A stretch of 32,691 nt of DNA from Bacteroidota bacterium (GTDB lineage Bacteria; Bacteroidota; Bacteroidia; Flavobacteriales; Flavobacteriaceae): assembly GCA_018335575.1 (NCBI GenBank), contig JAGXRT010000012.1:1-32691 (forward strand), written 5' to 3'. Each line of letters begins with the position of its first letter. The stretch's first letter is position 1. The position numbers and the translations under genes were made by a program. A model generated the notes under the pieces. It ran no database searches, was not told the DNA's origin, and was given only the letters and a program-made list of their open reading frames with translations. Positions 1 through 8,268 of the stretch are shown one piece after another.

Positions 1-1134
1 CTAAAATGGGAACTCGGTCCTAGCAATGTTGTGGTTATTCACTTAACACTGGTTCCTTATTTGAAAGCTGCGGGCGAATTAAAAACAAAACCAACGCAAC
101 ACTCTGTTAAATTATTAATGGAAAGTGGATTAAGCCCTAACATATTAGTATGTAGAACAGAACATCATCTAAACGACACAATTAAAGAGAAACTAGCGTT
201 ATTTTGCAACGTTCAAAAAAAGGATGTTATTGAATCTATAGATGCAAAAACCATTTATGAAGTTCCAAATTTGATGCTTAAAGAAGGATTGGATCAAGTA
301 GTTTTAGAAAAATTAAACCTTTCTACAGAGCAACATCCAACACTTGAAGCCTGGAACGAGTTTTTGAAAAAACTTAAAAATCCGAGCAGCACTGTTGAAA
401 TAGGTTTAATTGGAAAATATGTAGAATTACAAGACGCCTATAAATCTATAGCTGAAGCATTTATTCATGCAGGAGCTAAAAATAATATCAAAGTATCAAT
501 TAATTGGATTCATTCTGAAAGTATTACCGAAGAAAATATCCATTCAAAATTATCGCATTTAAAAGGAATCCTAGTAGCTCCCGGTTTTGGCGAACGCGGA
601 ACTGAAGGAAAAATTGCAGCTATTAAATATGCCCGTGAAAATAAGGTTCCATTTTTAGGCATCTGTTTAGGAATGCAAATGGCGGCTATTGAATTTGCCC
701 GTAATGTACTAGGTTTTTCAGATGCTAATTCAACAGAAATGAATCCAAAAACTAACCATCCGGTAATTGATTTAATGGAAAGTCAGAAAGAAGTTACTGA
801 TAAAGGCGGTACCATGCGATTAGGAAAATGGAAGTGCAAACTTGATAAAAACTCAAAAGCATTTGATGCCTACAATTCTGAGTTTATAGACGAACGTCAC
901 AGACATCGTTATGAATTTAATAATAAATACTTAAATCAAATGGCTGATAATGGATTAATAGCAACCGGTATTAACCCAGAAACCAATTTGGTTGAAATTA
1001 TTGAAATCCCCAACCATCCGTGGTTTGTGGGTGTTCAATACCATCCAGAATATAAGAGTACGGTTTTAAATCCACATCCTTTGTTTGTAGATTTTGTGAA
1101 AGCATCGTTAAATTATCAACTTAAAACGGAATAA
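1..1134 (+). CDS. pyrG: CTP synthase, 3' part (5' end outside window)
   Basis: CTP synthase makes CTP from UTP, ATP and glutamine in the cytosol. The reading frame is open from base 1, and the residues before the GTG at 31 (LKWELGPSN) read naturally into the synthase domain, so the gene starts upstream of the window; GTG31 is not the real start. About 377 residues are present against roughly 540 in the family. The first third here is the end of the amidoligase domain. The rest is the class I glutamine amidotransferase domain, with the nucleophile in GICLGMQ (Cys222 of the fragment) and the His-Glu pair in QYHPEY (His348, Glu350). All key residues visible are intact. The stop is followed by a weak hairpin (arms 1144-1151 and 1160-1167) without a U-tract, then the yidC promoter. 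Confidence 0.97.
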   Translation, partial: LKWELGPSNVVVIHLTLVPYLKAAGELKTKPTQHSVKLLMESGLSPNILVCRTEHHLNDTIKEKLALFCNVQKKDVIESIDAKTIYEVPNLMLKEGLDQVVLEKLNLSTEQHPTLEAWNEFLKKLKNPSSTVEIGLIGKYVELQDAYKSIAEAFIHAGAKNNIKVSINWIHSESITEENIHSKLSHLKGILVAPGFGERGTEGKIAAIKYARENKVPFLGICLGMQMAAIEFARNVLGFSDANSTEMNPKTNHPVIDLMESQKEVTDKGGTMRLGKWKCKLDKNSKAFDAYNSEFIDERHRHRYEFNNKYLNQMADNGLIATGINPETNLVEIIEIPNHPWFVGVQYHPEYKSTVLNPHPLFVDFVKASLNYQLKTE

Positions 1135-1170
1135 TTAGCAATCATTCTATTCCTTTAAAAATAGAATACT

Positions 1171-1178
1171 TAAATTTG
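1171..1178 (+). promoter_or_regulatory. Putative yidC promoter, -7 element
   Basis: TAAATTTG matches the Bacteroidota -7 consensus TAnnTTTG and lies 40 bp before the yidC ATG. No clear -33 TTTG is visible. Position and consensus match are the only support. Confidence 0.5.
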
Positions 1179-1218
1179 CCCGATTTTAATTGTCAAGATT
1201 TTAAAATATTCAATATAA

Positions 1219-3123
1219 ATGGAAGAAAAAAAATTTGATTTCAATTCGCTAATAGGATTTATATTATTAGGATTGATTATGGTTTGGTATTTTTATATGA
1301 ACCAACCCACTCCTGAACAACTTCAAGAGCAACAAAAACAAGAAGAAATAGTTAAACAACAAAAAAACGAAACTACAGATACTGTTATTGATGTTGCTGA
1401 AAGTGAACCAATAAACCAAATAACAGATTCTATAGCAATTGCCAAAGCTCAAAGTAAATTGGGTGCGTTTTCATACGCTGCTTCATTGCCAAGTGCTACA
1501 GATGCTACTTCTACATTAGAAAATGAGCTAGTTAAATTGGTAATTTCCAATAAAGGCGGACAAATTATTGAAGCTGAACTTAAAAACTTTAGAACTCACG
1601 ATTCTTTACCGCTGTATTTAATTAAAGATAATAATGCCTTGTTTAATTTAAATTTTACAACGGCAGACAATAGAGTACTAAACTCCAAAGATTTATTTTT
1701 TGAACCAACATTAACAAAAATTGGCGATAATCAGGTATTATCAATGAAATTAAAGATTTCAGAAGAAAAGTATTTAGAGTATCGATATGAAATGAAACCG
1801 AACGATTATATGGTTGACTTTTCAATAAAAACTGTTGGTGTAGAAGAAATGATTAATACAGCACAGGAAGTAAAACTATCGTGGGATTTAAAAAGTTTTA
1901 GTCAGGAAAAAAGTGTTAAGTATGAAAATCAATACTCTACCTTACGATGGTTGCATAATGGAGATGAATTTGATAAGATAAATGCCATGAGCGATGATGA
2001 AGAAACGGTTGAGAATTTAAATTGGGTATCGTATAAACAACAATTTTTCTCATCTATTTTAATTACTGAAACACCTTTTAAAAATGCCAAATTAGGTGTT
2101 GTTAATTTAGTAAAAGATGAACAAGTAGATACTGTATTTACAAAACAATACAGCGCATTAATTCCATTGGAAATTAAAAATGGCGAAATGAACTACGCCA
2201 TGAATTGGTATTATGGTCCATCTGATTATAAAATACTAACTAGCTACGAAGACAAAAATTTAGCAGACGTTATCAATTTAGGTTGGGGTATTTTTGGATG
2301 GTTAAACAAGTTTTTATTCTTACCGGTATTTAATTTCTTAAGTAGTTTTATCAGCAACTTTGGATGGGTAATTATTTTAATGACTATCGTAGTTCGTATT
2401 CTAATGTCACCATTAGTTTACAAATCATATTTGTCAAGTGCTAAAATGAAGGTATTAAAACCTGAAATGGAAGAATTAAACAGCCGTTTACCTGGTAAAG
2501 AAAACAGTATGAAGCGTCAACAAGAGATGATGCAGATTTATAACAAAGCCGGCGTAAACCCAATGGCGGGATGTATGCCTGCGCTGTTGCAAATGCCAAT
2601 TTTCTTCGCGCTATTTCAGTTTTTCCCTGCTATGATTGCTTTACGTCAAGAAGGGTTTTTATGGGCCGATGATTTATCATCATACGACAGTGTGTTCAAA
2701 TTACCTTTCTACATACCATTTTATGGAGACCATGTTAGTTTATTCCCAATTTTAGCATCCATCGCCATCTTTTTCTATATGAAGATGAGTCAAAGTCAAC
2801 AAATGGGAATGCAGCAACCTACCCAAGAAGGAATGCCTGATATGCAGCAAATGATGAAAATAATGATGTATATCTCGCCAGTTATGATGTTATTCTTCTT
2901 TAATATGTACGGTAGTGGCTTGAGTTTATATTACTTCATATCAAACTTATTAACCATCGGAATTATGTATGTTATCCGTGAGTTTATTATTGATGAAGAT
3001 AAAATTCATGCACAAATACAAGAAAATAAAAAGAAACCTCAAAAAGTGAGCAAATTCCGTCAAAAATTAGACGAAGCCATGAAACAGGCGCAGGAACAAC
3101 AAGCAAAAAAATCAAAACGATAA
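1219..3123 (+). CDS. yidC: Membrane protein insertase YidC
   Basis: YidC inserts and folds inner-membrane proteins, with or without the Sec translocon. The 634-residue length fits the Gram-negative form. There is an N-terminal membrane anchor (about residues 10-27), a Lys/Gln/Glu-rich stretch, a large periplasmic beta domain (about 60-340), and the conserved Oxa1-like core (about 350-600) with several hydrophobic segments. Arg393 in VVRILMSPL corresponds to the conserved hydrophilic-groove arginine (E. coli Arg366 region). The cytoplasmic hairpin between the first two core segments (KMKVLKPEMEELN) and the C-terminal Lys/Gln-rich tail are typical. The gene follows pyrG by 84 bp with its own likely promoter, and a strong terminator follows it, so it is probably monocistronic. 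Confidence 0.97.
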   Translation: MEEKKFDFNSLIGFILLGLIMVWYFYMNQPTPEQLQEQQKQEEIVKQQKNETTDTVIDVAESEPINQITDSIAIAKAQSKLGAFSYAASLPSATDATSTLENELVKLVISNKGGQIIEAELKNFRTHDSLPLYLIKDNNALFNLNFTTADNRVLNSKDLFFEPTLTKIGDNQVLSMKLKISEEKYLEYRYEMKPNDYMVDFSIKTVGVEEMINTAQEVKLSWDLKSFSQEKSVKYENQYSTLRWLHNGDEFDKINAMSDDEETVENLNWVSYKQQFFSSILITETPFKNAKLGVVNLVKDEQVDTVFTKQYSALIPLEIKNGEMNYAMNWYYGPSDYKILTSYEDKNLADVINLGWGIFGWLNKFLFLPVFNFLSSFISNFGWVIILMTIVVRILMSPLVYKSYLSSAKMKVLKPEMEELNSRLPGKENSMKRQQEMMQIYNKAGVNPMAGCMPALLQMPIFFALFQFFPAMIALRQEGFLWADDLSSYDSVFKLPFYIPFYGDHVSLFPILASIAIFFYMKMSQSQQMGMQQPTQEGMPDMQQMMKIMMYISPVMMLFFFNMYGSGLSLYYFISNLLTIGIMYVIREFIIDEDKIHAQIQENKKKPQKVSKFRQKLDEAMKQAQEQQAKKSKR

Positions 3124-3130
3124 AATTAGA

Positions 3131-3160
3131 ATCCCGATATACCTCGGGATTTTTTATTTT
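3131..3160 (+). terminator. Rho-independent terminator after yidC
   Basis: Perfect 7-bp stem ATCCCGA / TCGGGAT (3131-3137 and 3144-3150) with a 6-nt loop, followed directly by TTTTTATTTT. It lies 7 bp after the yidC stop. Confidence 0.9.
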
Positions 3161-3195
3161 AAAAAATCTGATTTAAATCAACCGCTGTGTAAAAT

Positions 3196-3203
3196 TAGAT
3201 TTG
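3196..3203 (+). promoter_or_regulatory. Putative hemG promoter, -7 element
   Basis: TAGATTTG matches TAnnTTTG exactly. It lies between the yidC terminator and the hemG ATG, 45 bp upstream of the start. A -33 TTTG is not obvious. Confidence 0.5.
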
Positions 3204-3248
3204 TAGTTTTGAACTAACAAAAGTTTTAATTATTCATAAAAACTAACC

Positions 3249-3776
3249 ATGGAAAAAATTGTATTGTTATACCATACTACCGACGGACATACCGTTGAAA
3301 TTTGTGAAGCTATTAAAAAAGAAATCGATACTGCTAAAAATGAAATTACCATTGTTTCATTGATAGAACAACCTAATTTCGACATTGCTGATTTTGATAA
3401 AGTAATCATTGGCGCATCTATTCGCTATGGATACCACCATAAGTGTGTGTTTAAGTTTATTAAAGAAAATGAAGCCTTGTTAAATCAAAAGAAAAATGCC
3501 TTTTTCTCTGTTAATGTAGTAGCGCGTAAACCTGAAAAAAACACGCCCGAAACCAATCCGTACTTACAAAAATTTTTAAGTCAGATTTCTTGGAAACCAA
3601 AATTACTGGATGTTTTTGCAGGTAAAATTGAGTACCCAAGATATGGTTTTTTTGACAGAATCATGATTCAGTTAATTATGAAAATAACTAAAGGACCAAC
3701 TGATAAAACTCAGTGTTACGAGTTCACAGATTGGAATCGCGTAAAAGCATTTGGCAGAAAAATAAGTGATTTATAA
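3249..3776 (+). CDS. hemG: HemG-type protoporphyrinogen IX dehydrogenase (flavodoxin fold)
   Basis: HemG-type enzymes oxidise protoporphyrinogen IX to protoporphyrin IX with FMN and pass electrons to menaquinone, the penultimate step of heme synthesis. At 175 residues the protein is close to E. coli HemG (181). The N-terminal flavodoxin phosphate-binding loop is visible in LLYHTTDGHTVEI, and the family signature GASIRYGYHHK is at about residues 57-67. The C-terminal half carries the HemG-type segment KIEYPRYGFFDRIMIQLIMK, an amphipathic stretch consistent with membrane association, followed by TKGPTDKTQ. The gene stands alone between a terminator and a convergent glycosyltransferase whose 3' end overlaps it by 6 bp. 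Heme made here would be needed by the 12-heme cytochrome later in the window. A general flavodoxin is less likely given the C-terminal signature. Confidence 0.85.
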   Translation: MEKIVLLYHTTDGHTVEICEAIKKEIDTAKNEITIVSLIEQPNFDIADFDKVIIGASIRYGYHHKCVFKFIKENEALLNQKKNAFFSVNVVARKPEKNTPETNPYLQKFLSQISWKPKLLDVFAGKIEYPRYGFFDRIMIQLIMKITKGPTDKTQCYEFTDWNRVKAFGRKISDL

Positions 3777-4727
3777 TTTTTGTTGAATCCAACTTTTTAA
3801 AAAACCACTACCGTATCCTATAAATTGTATTAAAGTTGTGATAGCACTTAAAAATCCAACTTTAATACTTTTATTTTTTAGTGACGCATCTATAAAAATC
3901 GCTATAAAATACACTTTATAAAGTGCCCAAAGTTGCCAATAACCCGTAAAGAGAGCCATCACCGATAGCATTAATCCTATAATAAACAAAGATGGAAACC
4001 AATAAGTTAACTTTGCTGTTGGTGGGTATTTTTGATTCAACACTGGCCGGGCTGTTCCGAAATTATAGGTTTGGAGCAGAAATTGCTTAAAGGTTGATCT
4101 TCTTTTATGATAAACAAAAGCATTTGAGATTAACTGACTTTTAAATCCCAATGATTCCAATCGCAATGACAAATCAATGTCTTCTCCGTACTTCATTTCA
4201 GAAAATCCATTGGAAGCTTCAAATGCATTTTTAGAAATTCCCATATTAAAACTTCTGGGTTGAAATTTTCCTATTCCTTTCTTTTTACCGCGAATTCCAC
4301 CTGTTGTTAACAAAGACGTCATGCTGTAATTAATAGCTTTTTGAATCGCTGTAAACGATGGATGTGCAGCATCAGGTCCTCCATAAAAATCGGTATAATT
4401 TAAGGATAAAGATTTCTCAACGGCATCTAAATAGTGAGACGGCAATAAAACATCCGAATCTAAAATGACAAAATAGTTACCATTCGCCTTTTGCATGCCA
4501 AAATTCCTACTGTCTCCTGCACCTGTATTGGGTTTAAAAAAATAGTTAACTAAAAGTTGATCAGTATATTTTTTGACAACAGATTTACAAGGAAGTGTTG
4601 AACCATCCTCAACTACAATAATTTCAACAGTATTTTCAAACACTTGATTTGTTAGTGATTGCAGTAACTCCTCAATTTCTTGAGGTCGATTATAAACAGG
4701 AACTATAATTGAAAATTGCAGATTCAA
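3771..4727 (-). CDS. Membrane-associated glycosyltransferase family 2
   Basis: A GT-A fold transferase that adds a sugar from a nucleotide-sugar donor; the acceptor is unknown. Residues 5-110 show the GT2 pattern: IIVPVYNRP, EIIVVEDGS, the donor-site segment GAGDSRNFGM and the metal-binding DXD as LDSD. The conserved acceptor-loop ED is in YGEDIDLSLRLESLG (about 180-195). Two or three hydrophobic C-terminal segments (about 240-310) suggest anchoring in the inner membrane, as in glycosyltransferases that act on lipid-linked substrates. It overlaps the end of hemG tail to tail by 6 bp and has its own putative promoter downstream of the fabI terminator, so it is probably expressed alone. Specificity cannot be read from the sequence. 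Confidence 0.85.
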   Translation of the reverse strand: MNLQFSIIVPVYNRPQEIEELLQSLTNQVFENTVEIIVVEDGSTLPCKSVVKKYTDQLLVNYFFKPNTGAGDSRNFGMQKANGNYFVILDSDVLLPSHYLDAVEKSLSLNYTDFYGGPDAAHPSFTAIQKAINYSMTSLLTTGGIRGKKKGIGKFQPRSFNMGISKNAFEASNGFSEMKYGEDIDLSLRLESLGFKSQLISNAFVYHKRRSTFKQFLLQTYNFGTARPVLNQKYPPTAKLTYWFPSLFIIGLMLSVMALFTGYWQLWALYKVYFIAIFIDASLKNKSIKVGFLSAITTLIQFIGYGSGFLKSWIQQKL

Positions 4728-4744
4728 ACAGTTTTATTTTACTT

Positions 4745-4752
4745 CAAAAATA
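4745..4752 (-). promoter_or_regulatory. Putative promoter of the GT2 gene, -7 element
   Basis: On the minus strand this reads TATTTTTG, matching TAnnTTTG, 18 bp before the ATG. It sits in the tail of the upstream fabI terminator, so termination and re-initiation are packed into about 60 bp. Confidence 0.4.
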
Positions 4753-4753
4753 T

Positions 4754-4780
4754 AAAAAAAGCTCCACTATCGGAGCTTTT
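4754..4780 (-). terminator. Rho-independent terminator after fabI
   Basis: On the minus strand, AAAAGCTCC and GGAGCTTTT form a 9-bp stem (4772-4780 with 4757-4765) around a 6-nt loop. A run of seven T residues includes the distal arm. It lies about 23 bp after the fabI stop. Confidence 0.88.
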
Positions 4781-4802
4781 AAAATAGCATAATTACTGAT
4801 TA

Positions 4803-5615
4803 TTATTTGTTCATATAATCGTTTACAATAGCATCACTTATTCCCATATTGGAGAATCCACCATCATGTAGCAAGTTCTGCAGCGTTACTTTTCTTGTTA
4901 AATCAGAGAACATAGAAATGGTATAATCAGCACATTCCAAAGCCGTAGCATTGCCAAGTGGTGACATTTTTTCAGCATATTCTAAGAAATTGCTGAATCC
5001 TTTCACACCCGAACCCGCGGTGGTTGGTGTTGGTGATTGAGAAATGGTATTGACACGCACTTTAAAATCGCGTCCGAAAAAATATCCAAAACTACGTGCA
5101 ACCGACTCTAAATAGGCTTTGTTATCAGCCATATCATTATAATCTGGGAAAACACGTTGGGCTGCCATGTATGAAAGCGCCACAATGCTACCCCACTCAT
5201 TCATAGCTTGTTGCTTGTACAATACTTGCATCACTTTGTGAAACGAGAGTGCAGAAACATCAAATCCCTTATGCGTAAAATCGTAATTTTGATTGGTATA
5301 ATGATTTCCTTTTCTAACGTTTATAGACATCCCAATAGAATGCAGTACAAAATCTAATTTTCCTCCTAAAATCTCAACAGACTTAGTTACTAAATTTTCT
5401 AAATCTTCCATAGAAGTTGCATCTGCCGGAATAATTTGTGAACCTGTTTTTTCGGCCAACTCATTAATTTCTCCAAATCGCATGGCAATTGGTGCATTGG
5501 TTAGTACAAATGTTGCACCTTCTTCTTTAGCGCGTTCTGCAACTTTCCAAGCAATAGAATTATGATCTAACGCCCCAAAAATAATTCCTCTTTTTCCTTT
5601 TAGTAAATTGTACAT
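4803..5615 (-). CDS. fabI: Enoyl-ACP reductase FabI
   Basis: FabI carries out the last reduction of each fatty-acid elongation cycle, enoyl-ACP to acyl-ACP, with NAD(P)H in the cytosol. The 270-residue protein has the divergent SDR nucleotide-binding start GIIFGALDHNSIAW, HSIGMS in the cofactor region, and the FabI-type catalytic set Tyr149, Tyr159 and Lys166 (Y-x6-K in YNDMADNK), equivalent to E. coli Tyr146, Tyr156 and Lys163. NTISQSPTPTTAGSG is the substrate-loop region and LLHDGGFSNMG the C-terminal signature. The usual AKAALE around the catalytic Lys is DNKAYLE here, as in several Bacteroidota. It has its own promoter and terminator, so it is a single-gene unit. Confidence 0.96.
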   Translation of the reverse strand: MYNLLKGKRGIIFGALDHNSIAWKVAERAKEEGATFVLTNAPIAMRFGEINELAEKTGSQIIPADATSMEDLENLVTKSVEILGGKLDFVLHSIGMSINVRKGNHYTNQNYDFTHKGFDVSALSFHKVMQVLYKQQAMNEWGSIVALSYMAAQRVFPDYNDMADNKAYLESVARSFGYFFGRDFKVRVNTISQSPTPTTAGSGVKGFSNFLEYAEKMSPLGNATALECADYTISMFSDLTRKVTLQNLLHDGGFSNMGISDAIVNDYMNK

Positions 5616-5657
5616 ATGTAAATTTTTATTTGATAATCCAATTCAATTAGTTGACGG

Positions 5658-5665
5658 CAAAGTTA
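5658..5665 (-). promoter_or_regulatory. Putative fabI promoter, -7 element
   Basis: On the minus strand TAACTTTG is an exact TAnnTTTG match, 42 bp before the fabI ATG, in the 76-bp gap after recN. Confidence 0.55.
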
Positions 5666-5691
5666 ACCGAATATTTTAAAAATAATAATTT

Positions 5692-7344
5692 TTATGCTAA
5701 AAGCTGTTTTGCATGTTCTAAAGCACTTTCAGAAATAGACTTACCCCCCAACATTTCGGCTAATTCTTCAATACGTTCAGATTTGGATAATTTTTTGATG
5801 TGGGTGGTTGTCTTTTGTCCAACATCCGATTTGTATACTTTATATTGATTTGATCCTTTAGCAGCAATCTGCGGTAAATGCGTAATGGTAATTACTTGCA
5901 TATTTTTAGCCATTTGAAGCATGATTTCACCCATTTTATTGGCAACTTCGCCCGAAATACCCGTATCAATTTCATCAAAAATAATGGTGGGCAAATGACT
6001 GTAATTGGATAAAACAGCCTTAACAGCCAACATAATTCTAGACATTTCGCCTCCTGATGCAATTTTCTTCAGTTCGCCAAGTGTAACGCCTTTATTTGCA
6101 GAAAACAACCATTCTATATCACTTTTTCCATTTTTATAAAATTCTTGAGCATAGGATAGATTTATTTTAAATTGTGCATTTGGCATCCCTAATTGATGCA
6201 AGATAGACTCAAGTTGCGAAGTAAACATCGGAATCACTTTTTCGCGTTGTTCATGAATACTAAGTGCTAACAGCTCTAATTGTTCTTTAACCTTGTCAAT
6301 TTCAAGTTGTTTTGCATTAATAAATTCTGATGCGTTTTCAACCATTTGTACTTTTATTTCGAGTCGCTGTTGCACCTCTAGCAATTCTTTAATGCTTGTA
6401 ACCTGATGTTTTTTTTGAAGCATATAAATAAGCTGCAATCTATTGTTTATATGCTCTAATTCGGATGGATCAACATCAATCTGCTCAAATGCCTTATTCA
6501 GTGATTGAAAGATATCATTAAATTCAATTAAAATACTATCCAATCGCTCAAAAGTTTCTTGATATTCAGAAGAAAAGCTGGATATTTTAGCAAGGTTGTT
6601 TTTAATTTTTTTTAGTGTATTTTCAGCGCCAATTTCTTCATTTTCTGAAAGCTGGATGGCTTCAGATAAATTTAACTTAATCTCTTCTATATGCGTTAAC
6701 TTATCCAATAAAAGCTCTAATTCTTCCTGTTCATTTTGAATCAATTTAGCAGCATTTAATTCATTTAATAAAAATGAATGATACTCAAATTGCTCTTTCT
6801 CAAATTGTTGTTTCGAAATTAAATCATCGTATTCTTTAAGCAGCTTTTTGTATAAAATCAAACCTCTTTTATACGATTCAATTTTAGGCTGATGATTTGC
6901 CAATGCGTCCAACACCTCAAATTGATATGTTTTTTCTGTTATTGAAAGGGTTTTATTTTGCGAATGAATATCGATTAACAAATCATTTAATGCTGTTAAT
7001 ACCGATAAATTCACAGGGGTATCATTAATAAATGCCCGCGATTTTCCGCTGGGCAAGATTTCTCTTCTGATGATGGTTTGATCGTCATAATCAATATTTT
7101 CATCTTCAAAAAAAGCTTTTAAATCATAGTTTTTAATAGCAAATTCTGCTTCAATTATACATTTTTTGGAAGTGTCTTTTAAGCTGGTTAAATCGGCTCG
7201 ATTACCCAAAACAAGACCTAAGGCACCAAGAAGAATTGATTTCCCTGCACCGGTTTCGCCAGTAATAATGGTAAGACTATCAGTTAATTCGAACTGAAGT
7301 TCATCGATTAAGGCAAAATTTGAAATGTTTAACGAGCTTAACAA
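5692..7344 (-). CDS. recN: DNA repair protein RecN
   Basis: RecN is an SMC-like ATPase that acts on DNA ends during double-strand break repair. The 550-residue length is typical. Walker A is GETGAGKS (residues 29-36) in the N-terminal head lobe. A long Leu/Glu/Lys-rich coiled coil occupies roughly residues 150-370. The ABC signature IASGGEMSRIMLAVK and Walker B TIIFDEIDTGISG are in the C-terminal lobe, with the switch region ITITHLPQIAAKG after them. It is the last gene of the minus-strand block bamD-rpoZ-coaBC-porD-recN, a common Bacteroidota order, and follows porD with 36 bp between. No SOS-type operator was recognised. Confidence 0.96.
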   Translation of the reverse strand: MLSSLNISNFALIDELQFELTDSLTIITGETGAGKSILLGALGLVLGNRADLTSLKDTSKKCIIEAEFAIKNYDLKAFFEDENIDYDDQTIIRREILPSGKSRAFINDTPVNLSVLTALNDLLIDIHSQNKTLSITEKTYQFEVLDALANHQPKIESYKRGLILYKKLLKEYDDLISKQQFEKEQFEYHSFLLNELNAAKLIQNEQEELELLLDKLTHIEEIKLNLSEAIQLSENEEIGAENTLKKIKNNLAKISSFSSEYQETFERLDSILIEFNDIFQSLNKAFEQIDVDPSELEHINNRLQLIYMLQKKHQVTSIKELLEVQQRLEIKVQMVENASEFINAKQLEIDKVKEQLELLALSIHEQREKVIPMFTSQLESILHQLGMPNAQFKINLSYAQEFYKNGKSDIEWLFSANKGVTLGELKKIASGGEMSRIMLAVKAVLSNYSHLPTIIFDEIDTGISGEVANKMGEIMLQMAKNMQVITITHLPQIAAKGSNQYKVYKSDVGQKTTTHIKKLSKSERIEELAEMLGGKSISESALEHAKQLLA

Positions 7345-7380
7345 TCGAATATAATTTAACGGATATAAAAATATGTAATT

Positions 7381-8268
7381 CTAATTAATTTTTTGCCACT
7401 TCAAAGCATTGGTAGCCGAGATAGAATTGAGTACTCTTTTTAAATTATAGGTATCATAAGAGGGTCCTTCTTTAAAGATATTTAACAACTCATCTGATTT
7501 GGCATCCATAAAAATGCGAACCAACAAGGAATTGGGCCGTTGATTGTACAATTCTTCCAATGAAATTACCGCGTTTGCAATAACATCTTTTGAGTTTGGA
7601 ATATCAGCATACATCCTATCCAATCCGTTGATGTGGTATTGATATATTGAATTTCTGAGCACATCAAAAGTTGGTGAAAGCAACTCGTTGGTTAATAAAT
7701 ATCGGTTTTTAGAACCATCGTTAGAATTCCATCCAATATTTCCTGTGGGTTGTGCCAAACTTACCACGTTTTGGGCCTGATAATAAAATTCATCTCCACC
7801 TTTTTCTTCAAATGAATCTGCATCAACTCCTAAAATAATATAACTGTAATACGCAATTACCGAAATTAAATTTGACTGAAAATTATTTGGGTTGTAAAAA
7901 AACGGCTCAAACTCGGTGTATTTAAACGAGAGTTGATCATCTTTATAATTAAAAATAGGTGTTGAATAAGTAGAATTAAAAACCGGTCGCGATGCTTGAA
8001 TTTGAATGGATCCCCGAAAATCATTATTGGTTTGTTCGAGCAAGGTAATGGTAAATACACATTCTATTTGCTGATGTGCGTTGTAAGAATTATTCGTCCA
8101 TTTTTTCTGACTTACAAATTCGTTCAGCGAGTTTTCCAAGGTTTTGAAAATCTGCTTGTTTGAACCGGGGATTTTATCAGAATTTACGATTACCTTACAC
8201 TGAAATTCCTGAGCGAAAACATTCGCAACAAATAAATTGAGTACAAAAAATAAAATTATTTTATTCAT
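7381..8268 (-). CDS. porD: DUF4835 / PorD family exported protein (type IX secretion)
   Basis: The 295-residue protein starts with a Sec signal peptide (MNKIILFFVLNLFVANVFAQ, cleavage expected after VFA). The mature part has FQCKVIVNSDKIPGSNK, the FRGSIQIQASRPVFNSTY segment, and a C-terminal half with NSIYQYHINGLDRMYADIP, all features I associate with DUF4835, the family named PorD in type IX secretion. The molecular role of PorD is poorly defined; it is annotated as needed for the secretion machinery in Porphyromonas. Its first 8 bp overlap the end of coaBC and recN follows, a position this family often occupies in Flavobacteriia. The family name is recalled from pattern and context, not from a search. 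Confidence 0.8.
   Translation of the reverse strand: MNKIILFFVLNLFVANVFAQEFQCKVIVNSDKIPGSNKQIFKTLENSLNEFVSQKKWTNNSYNAHQQIECVFTITLLEQTNNDFRGSIQIQASRPVFNSTYSTPIFNYKDDQLSFKYTEFEPFFYNPNNFQSNLISVIAYYSYIILGVDADSFEEKGGDEFYYQAQNVVSLAQPTGNIGWNSNDGSKNRYLLTNELLSPTFDVLRNSIYQYHINGLDRMYADIPNSKDVIANAVISLEELYNQRPNSLLVRIFMDAKSDELLNIFKEGPSYDTYNLKRVLNSISATNALKWQKIN

Noticed and set aside
31-33. GTG at 31 as a start of pyrG
   Set aside because: The frame is open and conserved upstream to base 1 and the family is about 160 residues longer at the N-terminus.
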